From assembly GCA_030015575.1 (NCBI GenBank), contig JASDDO010000014.1, positions 168,921,911-168,985,910 on the forward strand: a DNA stretch of 64,000 nt, in the 5' to 3' direction. Positions 1 through 9,909 of this stretch are shown piece after piece. The first letter of the stretch is position 1. Every line of letters starts with the position of its first letter. The notes beneath the pieces are model-generated. The model did no database searches and was not told the DNA's origin. It saw only the letters and a program-made list of their open reading frames with translations. This DNA comes from Agapanthus africanus (taxonomy: Eukaryota > Streptophyta > Magnoliopsida > Asparagales > Amaryllidaceae). Position numbers and translations under genes: made by a program.

Positions 1-2214
1 TCACTGCGAGCCTCGAACCTTACTGCTGCCCGTTGCCGGAGCGACCACCGCCAACCATCGTCGACCCCAGCACATCCCAGGAGATCCACAGAGCATCCCA
101 CTCCGCTTCCAGCGAACACGAGCCATCTCCAGGCAACTCCGACGACGAACCCAAAACGCGAGTCGAGGCCGTGAATCCAAACCGTGCCGTTTGTCGCGCG
201 TTCATGTCGTTGCTGCTTCCGTTCATCGCCAAAGCGTCTCCAGGCAAGTTATATACTTGCTTCATGCTAATTATTTTAATAGAACTTGAAATACTGTTAA
301 ATTCACATGAACATTTAGTGCGACATAAAATAGTGTATGTGTTCGATGCAAAACTCGAACAAAAACCTTTCTTTAAACTGACGGAAATTGATCGTATAAT
401 CTGGCCCATGTGATAATGAACATTGTGTAGAAATTAGACTAAAAAATATGATTGTTACTGGCTCAAACGATCACCCCCAATTACACCCATAAAAACTGGG
501 AAATTCCCGCACCTGAAACTTGTTTAAATCACAATTAATTGCTTACACATTGAAATGATGCGTTCGAGGGCTCAAATCGAAGCCGACTCGACGACATGTG
601 ACCCTATGCAAGTTCTTAATTGTTTCTATACTAAAAATATGACAAGAATTGGTTCGGAGAGCAGCTCTGGACTGCAGTCCAGAGCAGCTCCGGCTGTTGG
701 TTTCTATCTCGTAATGCTCACTACCTTGTCGCCTGAACTTGTATGTTCCGGAACCCTACACTTTATTGAATATGAATCTGTTAGATAAATAACGCAAGTG
801 ATTTCACCCCTTTTTATCGTCGTTTACTATTTAAACTGCAATTTAAAAGAACAGGACGTATAACAGTCCCAAACAGAAACAGAACTGATACCCTAGTGTT
901 GAACAGTGCATAATTTCTGATGTAGAGATGCGATTAAGAATCCGTCTATTGTGTTGGAAACCCTATTGAAAAACCTATATTTCATTCAACTGTAGCATCG
1001 CTAAATTTTGGGCCCAACTGGGTGAAAATCGTGTCGCGAAACGGACGTTCAGTTCAGAAACTGAATTTCCTGCAGCAAGCACTTAAATTGAAACGGCTGT
1101 AACTTGAATACCAGAAATCCGATTGTACTGAAACAAATTTTACTGAACTGCCGACAGAGTGTACTTTTTACCGTATTTGTATCATTTCAATAAATTCTGA
1201 TCATATGAATTACTGCAATTTTTGTAAGTTTATGGCGTGCATAATAGTTCATATCACACATGACTTGTTAACTGCATAAATGTGCATACCTTACCCAACT
1301 GCCATATACATAGTGATAGTGCGCGTTATTATTCAATGGACATTGCATTCTCGTGCGTGAATGGTATTGGTTTAGGAGTGTCAAGTACGTCAATGGAAAA
1401 GTGAATGATTCGTGACAGTGATTAATACAGTGAACGGTGACAAAACCGTGCTATTGGTGCATACTTGTACACGATTAAATCATAATCATCAATAGTGTAA
1501 ATCTGGGGAAAAGGGGGAAATCGAAGTGGAAAGAGCATCGTATTTAGCGGGACCGTGTTTTAGAGGATGATCATTCGAACAGTGATTCTTATATATATTA
1601 GGTATGATCTAGCGATCCGGCTGACAGGGTTATCTCCCGGGCGTGTGGGCCGTTGTCTCGGGTATGTACGAGACTCCCGTTAAAAATGATCCTCCTTTCC
1701 ACTTTTCGATTTCAAACATGACTTAGAGACTGATAGGGACACAGATCATACTTTGCATCATTTAATGACATAGCGATTATCAGCATTTTACTTTCACTGT
1801 TACTACCTTATTTGCATGTTTCATGTCATTATTATAAAATTGCTATTACGTCGCTCTGACGACCTGAGTATGCATGCTCAGACCTCGAGGAAGAACCAAC
1901 GCAGGAGTCGGATTTACCCTTCGAGCTAGCGGAGATTTAGTCAGGAGTGCCTTTTTCTTCTTTTATGCTTTCCCTAAAAAGATCGTGTATTCGAACTTGA
2001 TTAGTAGCTCTTCTTGTTTATTTGTAATTTGTGAACAATGGAATTTGATGTAATAATTTAGTGATGTATTTCCTTTACTGCTGTGCTTTGTTTACTGATT
2101 ACCATGTAATACTAGAAACCGAAGTGTGACTACGGCGGGGTTATTCCTTGACCGTAGGAGCATGGCTGGCCTAGTCATCCCTCATTTTCCGTATTTTGGG
2201 AAGCGGGGCGTGAC
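1..2214 (+). mobile_element. LTR F, 3' part (Tekay-type, same family as element B LTRs)
   Basis: The sequence matches, in the opposite orientation, the LTRs of element B at 25046-28209 and 42712-45871 from end to end. It finishes with the family terminus (Tekay-like ...GGGAAGCGGGGCGTGAC), the last A being absent. About 0.95 kb of the 5' side lies beyond the window. It directly abuts a truncated LTR end of element G at 2215, so F was probably inserted into G's 5' LTR; the second TSD copy cannot be seen. A TATA-like stretch lies at about 1832-1838, just before the family-conserved TCTGACGAC block. Whether F is a solo LTR or one end of a full element is undecidable here. Confidence 0.85.
664..685. 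repeat. 22-bp perfect palindrome in LTR F
   Basis: The half-site GCTCTGGACTG is followed at once by its exact reverse complement. The same dyad lies at the corresponding place in LTRs A, B and E. Confidence 0.9.
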
Positions 2215-2331
2215 GGCCATAGATCAACTTGGCATCTTCAGAGATGTAGACGGATAAATCCAAATAGCATCTTCCCCCAAAATTCAAGCCGGACGTCCCA
2301 ACGTCCCGGTCGCGGCTTTCGGCGAAGAACA
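2215..2331 (+). mobile_element. 3' end of the 5' LTR of Tat-like element G
   Basis: This segment (ATCAACTTGGCAT...GTCGCGGCTTTCGGCG...AACA) recurs at about 11947-12063 and 13331-13447 as the 3' end of two further LTR copies. That fixes its identity as the terminal part of G's 5' LTR. The rest of this LTR is cut off by LTR F. Confidence 0.75.
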
Positions 2332-2353
2332 GATTCTGGCACGCCCCGTGGGA
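2332..2353 (+). other. Probable primer-binding site of element G
   Basis: The sequence GATTCTGGCACGCCCCGTGG follows the LTR terminus AACA directly. Tat/Ogre-type elements carry TGGCGCC/TGGCACG-like primer sites at this position. The cognate tRNA was not assigned. Confidence 0.5.
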
Positions 2354-2471
2354 CCTTTTCCTCTTTCCACTCCACACTTTGTGTGTCGTGTTCACGAACG
2401 AATCGTGGTTTGATATGGTTCCCCTTGGATTCGAGGTACTAAGATTTGGTGTCATGCTTCCGTGCAGATCA

Positions 2472-3323
2472 ATGGCTTTCAACTGCACAAACTGCAACAA
2501 CTGCAACAACTCTCACTCCGTCCCTGCCGGAAGAGTGACCTACGGGCCCCAAGCGGCCTCCTTTTTCACAATGCCGGTAGAACAAGTGAACCAAGCCACC
2601 ACTGGGCTATTCTTCGGGATCATGATCCCACCAACGAGCTTCAACGTTCAGATGCCGACACAGGAAGCTGCGAAGAAATCGGTCTTTGATCGGCTTGCAA
2701 CCACCACGGCCCCTCTCAGCGGGTCGTCCAACTCCAATGCCTCAGTCTTCGACAGGCTGGGTCAAAGCTCAAGTGGGCTCGCAAAGAGGCTCGCAATATC
2801 AGAGAAGGACACTCCAACTCCTGCTACAGTTGAGGTCGTCCAGGTTACTCTCCCTACCCGAAGGTCGGCTTTCGACAGGTTGACCATTCCCTCTCAGCCG
2901 ATGTCTGTCTTTGACAGGCTAGCGCCAATAACAGCCTCTCCTCAAAACAGGGGGCATGGAAAAGCTGATCCAACAGCGGAGGTGATCCCGGCCGCTCGCC
3001 ATGCTCGCCGTCGTCACTGGCGCCGAGTAAGGAAGGTTGGGGGCAACTCTCCTTCTAGACTAACTCCACCAGCTCCAACAGTGGAAGTTGATGCTGCTAT
3101 TCCAACTGGGAACAGCTTTGAACTACTAAACAGGGTGCGCGGGAATTCACCAACTGCAGTGCTGAAAAAGTCTCCTCCGCTTGTTGAAAAGATCATAAAG
3201 GCGAAGCCGGAGCAGCCCCCTCAGCGGCTGTCCTCCAAAATTTACAAAGTCTGGCGACAGGTCCAAGACTCCGTGATTGATCAAGACCACCCCCGCCAGC
3301 AGAAAAAGATGAAAGTTCGGTGA
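2472..3323 (+). CDS. Element G: N-terminal ORF with repeated (S)VFDRL motifs
   Basis: This is the first reading frame after the primer site of the Tat-like element. The start at 2472 (MAFNCTNCNN...) is chosen because a polypyrimidine-AG acceptor-like site (TTCCGTGCAG) lies just before it; an in-frame upstream ATG at 2379 would add 31 residues. Four copies of the heptad-like motif S-[VA]-F-D-R-L are spaced 13-40 residues apart in the middle third (DNA about 2677-2697, 2740-2760, 2864-2881 and 2902-2919), with a weaker NSFELL copy later. The C-terminal part is basic (Arg/Lys-rich). VFDRL repeats occur in the leading part of plant Tat-lineage polyproteins; no enzymatic role is evident. The frame ends in a TGA and the polyprotein appears to resume downstream after further stops, so this is a relic. 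Confidence 0.6.
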   Translation: MAFNCTNCNNCNNSHSVPAGRVTYGPQAASFFTMPVEQVNQATTGLFFGIMIPPTSFNVQMPTQEAAKKSVFDRLATTTAPLSGSSNSNASVFDRLGQSSSGLAKRLAISEKDTPTPATVEVVQVTLPTRRSAFDRLTIPSQPMSVFDRLAPITASPQNRGHGKADPTAEVIPAARHARRRHWRRVRKVGGNSPSRLTPPAPTVEVDAAIPTGNSFELLNRVRGNSPTAVLKKSPPLVEKIIKAKPEQPPQRLSSKIYKVWRQVQDSVIDQDHPRQQKKMKVR

Positions 3324-3368
3324 GAAGGGGATCACCCTGTCAAGCCACAGAAGGTGTCATCTGTTTAG

Positions 3369-3554
3369 GTGCCCGCTGCAACGGCTCCCTCAACTTCGAC
3401 CGCCCACAAAAGAAGGAGGCCGGAGAAGATCTCTGCGTCTTTGTCAAATCGTAAGGACACTGAATCTAAACGTCCCAAGTCTGGGGGCATAGTGGTGCAT
3501 ACTGTTTATATGACTTCCGGAAAAGAGGATAGCCGTATCTCTACGAGTCACTGA
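3369..3554 (+). pseudogene. Element G: linker segment between VFDRL ORF and gag
   Basis: A short Ser/Lys/Arg-rich open stretch lies between the VFDRL frame and the gag frame, with stop codons on both sides. Its position suggests it belonged to one continuous polyprotein. No domain is recognised. Confidence 0.4.
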
Positions 3555-3569
3555 CCACTTACATGGTCT

Positions 3570-4001
3570 GTGACTAAGGCTCAGGAGCAACAACTACAAA
3601 AGCTCCAAGAAATGCTGACAGCCATGGCTGCACTCACTGGACCAAAAGCAGGCCCGGAAACATCTTCGGAGCAGCGTCATGAGCAGGAAACGGATGCCGA
3701 ATTCTTTCGGAGAATGCTTGAGAAGAAGGACAAAGAGGCTGCGGAACAAGCGGCCAACATAAAACAAATGGCCCTTTTATTCCAAGATATGGTGGGCCTG
3801 ATGATCCAGCCGGACCTTCCAGCCGAAAATCCTCCAGTAATAATTGAAAATGATAGAGGAGAGACATCAAACCCTCTGCCGGCTCTGTCAACAGCTAAGG
3901 AGGAGACCATCTCCAAAGCCACGCTCGATGATTATATAGCTCAGCAAATACTAGCTCATCAAGCGAATGAAGCAAACGGCCAAGTCGTCAGAACTGGGTG
4001 A
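3570..4001 (+). pseudogene. Element G: gag N-terminal region
   Basis: The stretch of 143 residues opens with a Gln/Leu-rich coiled-coil-like helix (KAQEQQLQKLQEML) and a Glu/Lys-rich segment (KKDKEAAEQAANIKQ), then an Asn/Pro/Glu-rich linker. After the TGA at the end the translation continues in frame with the Tat gag landmark YPPGYTIPKF. Normally this leads into the capsid; here the order of gag is preserved but interrupted. Confidence 0.65.
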
Positions 4002-4669
4002 CCATATCCAGGATGGTACGATGAGATAAAGTACCCGCCAGGATACACAATTCCTAAATTCCGTGGTACAAGGGGACAGGCAATCCCCATCAACATGTCG
4101 CTCAGTCCAGGGCTCTCTGCGGCAACATTGGAGGGGATGATAAGCTACTGCTTCGCCAATTCGTCGGCAGCTTGACGGAGATGACGTTCGAATGGTACTC
4201 AGAGCTTCCCAATGACTCCGTCAAAACTTTTACGGAGATGGAATTGTTGTTCACCCAACGTTTCGCCAGCGCTAGCGAGCGCACCTCGATCACCGCGTTA
4301 ATTAACACCAAAGTGAAGCCAGGCGAAATATGGGTGCAGTATGCGATACGGTGGCGGAATCTATGGTCCAAGTGCGAGCAGCGCATCGAAGAAGCGCCTG
4401 CGGTAGGCATGTTCGTAGGGACCCTCGACCCTCAGGCGACCATTTCACAATTCATGATGTTCTTCAAGCCAACTACTTTCCAGGACTTAATTGACAAACT
4501 GGCCCAAATGGATCAGATGGGTCATAGACCCTCTTCTTTGAAGTTGGAATCTCAAAACGAGAAAGGGAAAGGGAATGCGACCTTCGTCGCCAATACTCAT
4601 AAGCAGCCCAATGGTCCAAAGCCAATTGATCTCCAAGATGAAAAACGGCGATTCTTGAATGAGAACTGA
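4002..4669 (+). pseudogene. Element G: gag capsid (retrotransposon gag domain), broken
   Basis: The first part carries YPPGYTIPKFRGTRG, but capsid sequence expected after it is missing and the frame is lost around 4172. From there an open stretch reads MTFEWYSELPNDSV, the counterpart of the FxWYxxLPxxSI core of the plant retrotransposon gag domain. It continues through the TELELLFTQRF-like helix and the GE-IWVQYAIRWRNL segment. The domain would form the virus-like particle. An internal deletion and a frameshift make it non-functional. Confidence 0.75.
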
Positions 4670-4679
4670 AGCGCCCTTA

Positions 4680-5630
4680 TTCGTTTCCCCGGGATAAAAC
4701 GAGGAGACTGTTCGAGCTGGCAATGCGCAACAGGCTCATCACCTTGCCGGATCCAAAATGCCCATTGCAACCCGGTGAGGCCAATAATCCTAATTATTGC
4801 CCCTATCACCAAGTGGTAGGCCATCCAATCGAAGATTGCTTCATCTTCAAAGGCTGGATTAAGGACCAATACCAACAGGGCAAATTCGCACTTTCCGAGA
4901 ATTGGAAAGTAAGCCCGCCTCAACAGCACGCTCTCAAAAGGGGGGACACATCGAGGACATCATTCTCTTTATAGAAGAAGCTCCATGGGAGGTCACTCTT
5001 TCAGCCAAGATGAAAATAATGCTGAAGGATCTCCAAACATGCCCAGCGATCAGGTGGAAAAATCCGCTGGAACCCGAGGTCATTGAGGGAATACTGAAGT
5101 CGTGCCTGACTCCAAGAATTGGTAGCGATAATCAAAACGCTCAAGCCCAACCGTCAAAGTCTTCGAAGAAGAAGAAGAAGACCAAAAAGCCAGTGAAGTA
5201 TGGTGACAAGCGCACGGACCTGCAAAAACATATTGACGCGTTGGAAGAATATAACCAGAAGGCGCGAACTCCGGTCATGCTTCAAGAGTTTCTCAACCAC
5301 ATCCTTGAAGATGGAGATGGCGACAAAGATGAGGGAGAAGACTCATCAGATGAACCTGAGGATTATGTGGCAAGCTGCCACGTGATCTCTCACTCATTAA
5401 TAAACGATGAAGAAGCTCCGGATGAAGAGAAACCAAGGGCAGATCCCGAGCCTGAACTCCTAGGATCGCCAGACGAGATGATTGACGCATTCCTAAACGA
5501 AGCTCTTCTGATCGAGAATGCGAAATGGCCATATTTGAAAAAGCCAAATGCCGATGATTGGACGAAAGGGTTAAAACACTCCCACCAGATCAAGGCACAT
5601 CCACCACAAATAAAAGTAGGTTCAAGATGA
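4680..5630 (+). pseudogene. Element G: first zinc-finger module and acidic linker
   Basis: The module begins with PRDKTRRLFELAM and carries NYCPYHQVVGHPIEDC, the C-x2-H-x4-H-x4-C-type finger of Tat-lineage gag proteins. After it comes a frame change near 4902-4974 and a long hydrophilic linker with a Lys run (KKKKKTKK, about 5167-5190) and an acidic stretch (DGDGDKDEGEDSSDEPED, about 5311-5364). Segments of the module recur twice more downstream (5690-5820 and 7890-8150). The linker frame ends at 5630, overlapping the next frame. Confidence 0.7.
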
Positions 5631-7759
5631 AGAAAAGGTTCGCCAAAGCCGTATCGATAGGAATGAAGCTGCCACCCTCCGAAGGAAACACTCCTGACAG
5701 GATACACCCTAACGAAGAGGATGCGCATCCAAACTACTGCTTGTACCATCGGAGGATTGCACACCCTATTGAAGAATGTAACGCTTTTAAAAATTGGTGG
5801 CAGGGATATGTTGCTCACCGGCAGCATTTCAAGCGGATGAAGCGCAAAACTCGTCGGGAACAAAGAAGCACGACAGATGAGCATAAAAGAACTGCCAATG
5901 AATGCCACATGGTTAATTCCGGAGGATCGCAAGTTCTCACCTTCGGGAGTGATTCTGATGAAGAAATAGCCCTCGGCCCTCTCTTCAAGGAATCCATCTC
6001 TGAAACAGAAGAGATGAAGACCTGCGAGAACATTCAGCTGCGCAATCGCACGCTACCTGAAAAGAATCTCGGACCCGCAGACAAGGGATCGAACAAAAAG
6101 GATAAAGAGAAAGAAAAGGTCCCTGAGGATATCACCCTCGATGACCGAGTCGTCGAAGAGCTGGCAGCCAAAGACCCACCCAAGAAAAACAAGGTGGATT
6201 ACAATGTTCTGGCACACTTGAGGAAAATACCCTCGCAGCTAAGCATTCTCGATGCCCTTCTGCTATCTAAAGAGGCGAGAGATTCTCTGATCAAGGCACT
6301 ACAAGAACCTGACCAGTTTCAAGCTTTCCTTGCCGAAGAAAAGATGAAGGACGAGCTGGAAGAAGTTCTCACAGCCGACATCACCTTCAGCGACGAAGAC
6401 CTCCTCCTTGGGACATGCGAGCATAACCGTCCTTTGTACGTCACCGGATACTGTCATGACATCAAGATAGGGAAGATCCTGGTCGACAATGGATCCTCCG
6501 TCAACCTTCTCAATGTGGGAGTGTTGAAAGAGATTTGCATGAGCGTTCAACACCTCGCTCGGGATAAAATCACTATCTCCGGGTTCGACTCTCAGTCATC
6601 ACGGATGCTCGGGTCTGTGATACTGACGTTACGCTTTGGGCTGCTTGTCACGGATATCAAGTTCCACGTCATTGACGCCAAGACTTGCTACAACGCTTTT
6701 CTCGGCCGGCCTTGGTTACACGAGTACAACATTATCCCTTCTACACAACATCGGTGTATGAAGTATTTCAAAGATGGACTTGAATACACTGTGACAGGGG
6801 AGATGAACCCATTCTCCATGAATGAAGTCCGAAAGTACGAAGATGCAAAATACTTCTTGCCAGACTTCGAAGACAAGGAAAGGTGCCATAAGCCGGAGAA
6901 TAAGCAAAAAGCTATCACCACTATTCCGGCCTTCGGGAGCGATACCGAGGAGGAAGAAGAGATAGTCTATTCAGGACCGCTCCAATGCAACAAGCCGGGA
7001 CCGTCCACCCCTATTCCGGTCTTCGGCAGCGACTCTAAGGATGAGGTCAATGCAGTATTTTCTGTTCGGCTATCAATACAAACCTTCATTAGAGATGATC
7101 AGAGTTTACAGATCGCCATGAATCCACAAAAGCATTACAAAGAGCTCGACGCACTTGATACTTACAGTGTGCAAGAACTGCAGACGTTCTACGTCCCTCC
7201 CAAGCGAAAAGATGAGAAGGCGATACTCTTTTATCGATCCACGGAAACCAAAGTGGAGAAAGAGATCTGGCATGGTGCCGATTCTACGCTTGACAGGCTT
7301 CAGCCCATCCGTTTGCCTAGATACTACACAGAAGGATTAAAAAGGCTGTTGAGGCGCCAAGGCGTATACTTCAAACAGACTGCTCGACAAGCTCAGTTCT
7401 ACAACAGGATCTGGAACGTCCCTGGAACTCAGCGAAAATTGCCCAACGGGAGAATGGAAACGATCGGGCTCGGACATGTTCAATCCAAGAAACGAGAGCG
7501 ATTCCATGGCTGCTACGTTATACATGACTTTGATGAAGAAGGAAATGCTCTGATAGAAGATGCTAACCCTGAACCAAAACAAGGTCTCGCCATGAAAGTG
7601 CCAAGTCCGTCATTCGAAGAACAGATGGATAAGCTAATAAGGGAAGCAGGTCAAAAGGCCCGGGATGACCATAGCCGTGAAATGGCCATTTACGAGAAAG
7701 CTAGGACGCAGCGCTTCCTTCAGCAGGCTACGGAGAATGACGATGCCGTTCATCGCTAG
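5558..7759 (+). CDS. Element G: polyprotein segment with second zinc finger and aspartic protease
   Basis: This 733-codon frame is the longest open stretch in the window. Residues about 60-74 hold the second finger (NYCLYHRRIAHPIEEC). Residues about 310-325 read KILVDNGSSVNLL, the retropepsin active site in the Tat-lineage form with DNG in place of DSG/DTG. About 70 residues later YNAFLGRPWLHEYN matches the conserved protease C-terminal motif (LGRPWLH). Three acidic FGSD[ST]xxE repeats lie at about residues 129, 465 and 489, two after and one before the protease. The C-terminal 200 residues resemble the protease-RT connector of this lineage (LPRYYTEGLKRLLRR). The enzyme would have cleaved the polyprotein; the element as a whole is dead. 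Confidence 0.8.
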   Translation: MDERVKTLPPDQGTSTTNKSRFKMKKRFAKAVSIGMKLPPSEGNTPDRIHPNEEDAHPNYCLYHRRIAHPIEECNAFKNWWQGYVAHRQHFKRMKRKTRREQRSTTDEHKRTANECHMVNSGGSQVLTFGSDSDEEIALGPLFKESISETEEMKTCENIQLRNRTLPEKNLGPADKGSNKKDKEKEKVPEDITLDDRVVEELAAKDPPKKNKVDYNVLAHLRKIPSQLSILDALLLSKEARDSLIKALQEPDQFQAFLAEEKMKDELEEVLTADITFSDEDLLLGTCEHNRPLYVTGYCHDIKIGKILVDNGSSVNLLNVGVLKEICMSVQHLARDKITISGFDSQSSRMLGSVILTLRFGLLVTDIKFHVIDAKTCYNAFLGRPWLHEYNIIPSTQHRCMKYFKDGLEYTVTGEMNPFSMNEVRKYEDAKYFLPDFEDKERCHKPENKQKAITTIPAFGSDTEEEEEIVYSGPLQCNKPGPSTPIPVFGSDSKDEVNAVFSVRLSIQTFIRDDQSLQIAMNPQKHYKELDALDTYSVQELQTFYVPPKRKDEKAILFYRSTETKVEKEIWHGADSTLDRLQPIRLPRYYTEGLKRLLRRQGVYFKQTARQAQFYNRIWNVPGTQRKLPNGRMETIGLGHVQSKKRERFHGCYVIHDFDEEGNALIEDANPEPKQGLAMKVPSPSFEEQMDKLIREAGQKARDDHSREMAIYEKARTQRFLQQATENDDAVHR

Positions 7760-7863
7760 CCCGTCATACAAAAGACCCGGCATGGAGGAAAAAACAAACT
7801 AAAGAATGGAAAAAATGTCCGACAATGGTCAATTGAGTCTAAGAAGCCACCCTAAGTCGAGAA

Positions 7864-8502
7864 TTGGGCAGCCGGGATCCGTCTTTTATAAAGAAGATGG
7901 GTCGAGTATATTCTTTTCCTCAAGACAAGACAAGGAAGATATTCGATCGTGTCATGAAACATCAAATGACTACGCTCCCGGAGTCCAAGCACCCCGAACA
8001 AGCAGACGAGGTCTCTCACCCGGATTATTGCTCCTATCACCGAGCGATAGGACATCCTCTCGAAGACTGCTTCACATTCAAAGACTGGGTAGAAGACTAG
8101 TATCAGGCAGGCAGGTTGGCTTTATCCAGCAGTTGGAGGGTAACCCCACCACAGATGCATGAACCGAAAGCCACACATGTAGCGAGAGTAGAGCCGGATC
8201 AACATCGGTCTTGGAAGCGATCTCGTACCTGTCATATGATAAGGATGTCGGAAGGAGTGCATGAGGGTATGTCTGACCTCCCCTGGTGCTTCGAAAACAA
8301 TGACGACGAAGTGATCTCAGAGTTTCCGCCAGCGCCAAAAGAGCTGGAAGATGGGATACATACTGCTGCAGATAACCTCAGAAAAATCAACTTGGGGACG
8401 GCAAATGACCCATGGCCGACGTTCGTCAGTGAGTTGTTGTCTGAAGAAAAGGTGGCTACGCTCAAGGATGTGCTTATGCAGTATAAAGACTACTTCGCAT
8501 AG
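7864..8502 (+). pseudogene. Element G: third zinc-finger module and RT lead-in
   Basis: The segment begins FPQDKTRKIFD and carries DYCSYHRAIGHPLEDC, then an in-frame TAG, then YQAGRLALSSSWRVTPP. Both flanks and finger match the first module at 4680-4930 more closely than the second. It therefore looks like a duplicated copy inserted between protease and reverse transcriptase. After a gap the translation returns to the usual RT lead-in (LKDVLMQYKDYFA), where a TAG replaces the expected Trp codon. Confidence 0.7.
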
Positions 8503-8514
8503 AACTACTCTGAG

Positions 8515-9311
8515 ATGCCAGGACTAGATCCAGAGATAGCTGTGCATAAATTGGCGATATCTCCGGACGTCAAGCCGATCAAACAAGCGCCGAGAAGAAC
8601 GCGGCTCGAACTTGAAATGAGCATCAACGCCGAGGTCAAGAAGCTAATCGACTCCGGCTTCATCCAAAAGGTTCAGTACCCTGACTGGATTGCCAATATC
8701 GTCCCAGTGATGAAAAAAATGGGATAGTGCGCATCTGCATGGACTTTCGAGACCTCAACAAAGCTTGCCCGAAAGATGATTTTCCTGTATCGGTTACCGA
8801 GCTGATGATAGATAACACGTCCACTCACGAAGTTTTCTCCTTCATGGACGGCTCATCAGGGTACAATCAAATAAAGATGCATCCCGAAGACCAGAAGCAT
8901 ACCGCTTTCTAGACCCCTTTGGGCATATTTTGCTACAAAGTGATGCCGTTCGGTCTGAAGAACGCCGGTGCTACCTATCAGAGGGCCATGACGAAGATTT
9001 TCGATGACCTCATACATGAAGTCGTCGAATGCTATATCGACGACCTTATGGTGAAAAGCAAATCGCACGAAGAGCATTGGGAGCATTTGAAGATCGTGTT
9101 TCAGCGCCTTCGGAAATACAACTTGAAGATGAACCCTCTGAAATGCGCGTTCGGAGTTTCCTTGGGAAAATTCCTAGGATTCATCATACGACATAGAGGC
9201 ATCGAAATAGATCCATCGAAGATCAAGGCGATCATGGAAATGCCCCGCCAAGAACTCTCAAACAACTGCGGTCTCTCCAAGGAAAGCTCGTGTATATCCA
9301 ACGGTTCATAG
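8515..9311 (+). pseudogene. Element G: reverse transcriptase, Tat/Ogre type
   Basis: The landmarks run in order: HKLAISPDVKPIKQAPRR, then RICMDFRDLNKACPKDDFP, then FMDGSSGYNQIKMHPED, then FCYKVMPFGLKNAGATYQR, then the catalytic box CYIDDLMVKS at about 9032-9061. ACPKD and CYIDDLMVKS are typical of the Tat lineage. The domain copies element RNA into DNA. A frameshift at about 8727 (an A missing from a run in VMKK-G), a TAG at about 8910 and another frameshift near 9250 break it. No restored sequence is given. Confidence 0.85.
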
Positions 9312-9637
9312 CTAACCTCTCCGGCAAATGCCGTCCCTACAGTCACCTGATGAAGAAGGGAACCCCGTTCATCTGGGATCGCAAATTCCAAAGCGCACTC
9401 GACAAAATTAAGCAATACCTGCAGAACCCGCCGGTACTAACCGCTCCAGTCAAGGGAAAATCCCTCATTCTGTACACAACCGCCCTTGAGGGTTCTCTAG
9501 GTGCATTATAGGCACAAGAGAATGACCAAGGGAAGAAGAGAGCCCTCTACTATTTGAGTCGAGTTCTTCTGGGGGCAGAAAACAATTACTCTCCCATCGA
9601 AAAACACTGCCTGGCGTTGATCTTCGCGATCAGAGCA
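9270..9637 (+). pseudogene. Element G: RNase H connection and truncated RNase H
   Basis: The reading VYIQRFIANLSGK...RPYSHLMKKG...WD is the tether between RT and RNase H. LILYTTALEGSLGAL and RALYYLSRVLLGAENNYS are RNase H core segments, followed by PIEKHCLALIFAI. Translation is lost immediately after that motif at about 9632, so the second half of RNase H, all of integrase and the 3' untranslated region are absent. LTR-type sequence follows directly, which points to an internal deletion that fused pol to an LTR. Confidence 0.8.
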
Positions 9638-9663
9638 AAACTCTGTTCAAATTTTTAAAATTT

Positions 9664-9850
9664 GAAATGAAGCGGCGCTTCATAGAAGCGCCAGCAAGCA
9701 GCGCTCACGTGCAAAGCATGGGCGCGCTTGTGCTAAGAGCGCCAACGCTCTAAAGCAGCGCCCACGTGCAAAGGGCGTAAGCGCTAGTACTAAGTGCGCT
9801 GCACTCTAAGCAGCGCACCACATGCAAAGCACGAGAGTGCTAGCGCTGGA
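9664..9850 (+). repeat. GC-rich degenerate tandem repeat in LTR G
   Basis: About three units of roughly 65 bp share the words AGCAGCGC..CACGTGCAAAG and GCGCT. Two of the three copies keep CACGTG or a near form. Confidence 0.6.
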
Positions 9851-9909
9851 ACTAAATGTTCCCAAACGTTGTTTCAAAGATCCAATGAACATGATTAAAA
9901 ATCATCAAT

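Noticed and set aside
33-413. 126-codon frame in LTR F as a gene
   Set aside because: It spans LTR sequence and is broken in the other copies of the same LTR.
8515-9311. Caulimovirus-type (pararetrovirus) origin for the RT of element G
   Set aside because: Domain order, tRNA-type primer site next to an LTR, and the ACPKD and CYIDDLMVKS motifs fit Tat-lineage Ty3/gypsy; no movement or coat protein motif is present.
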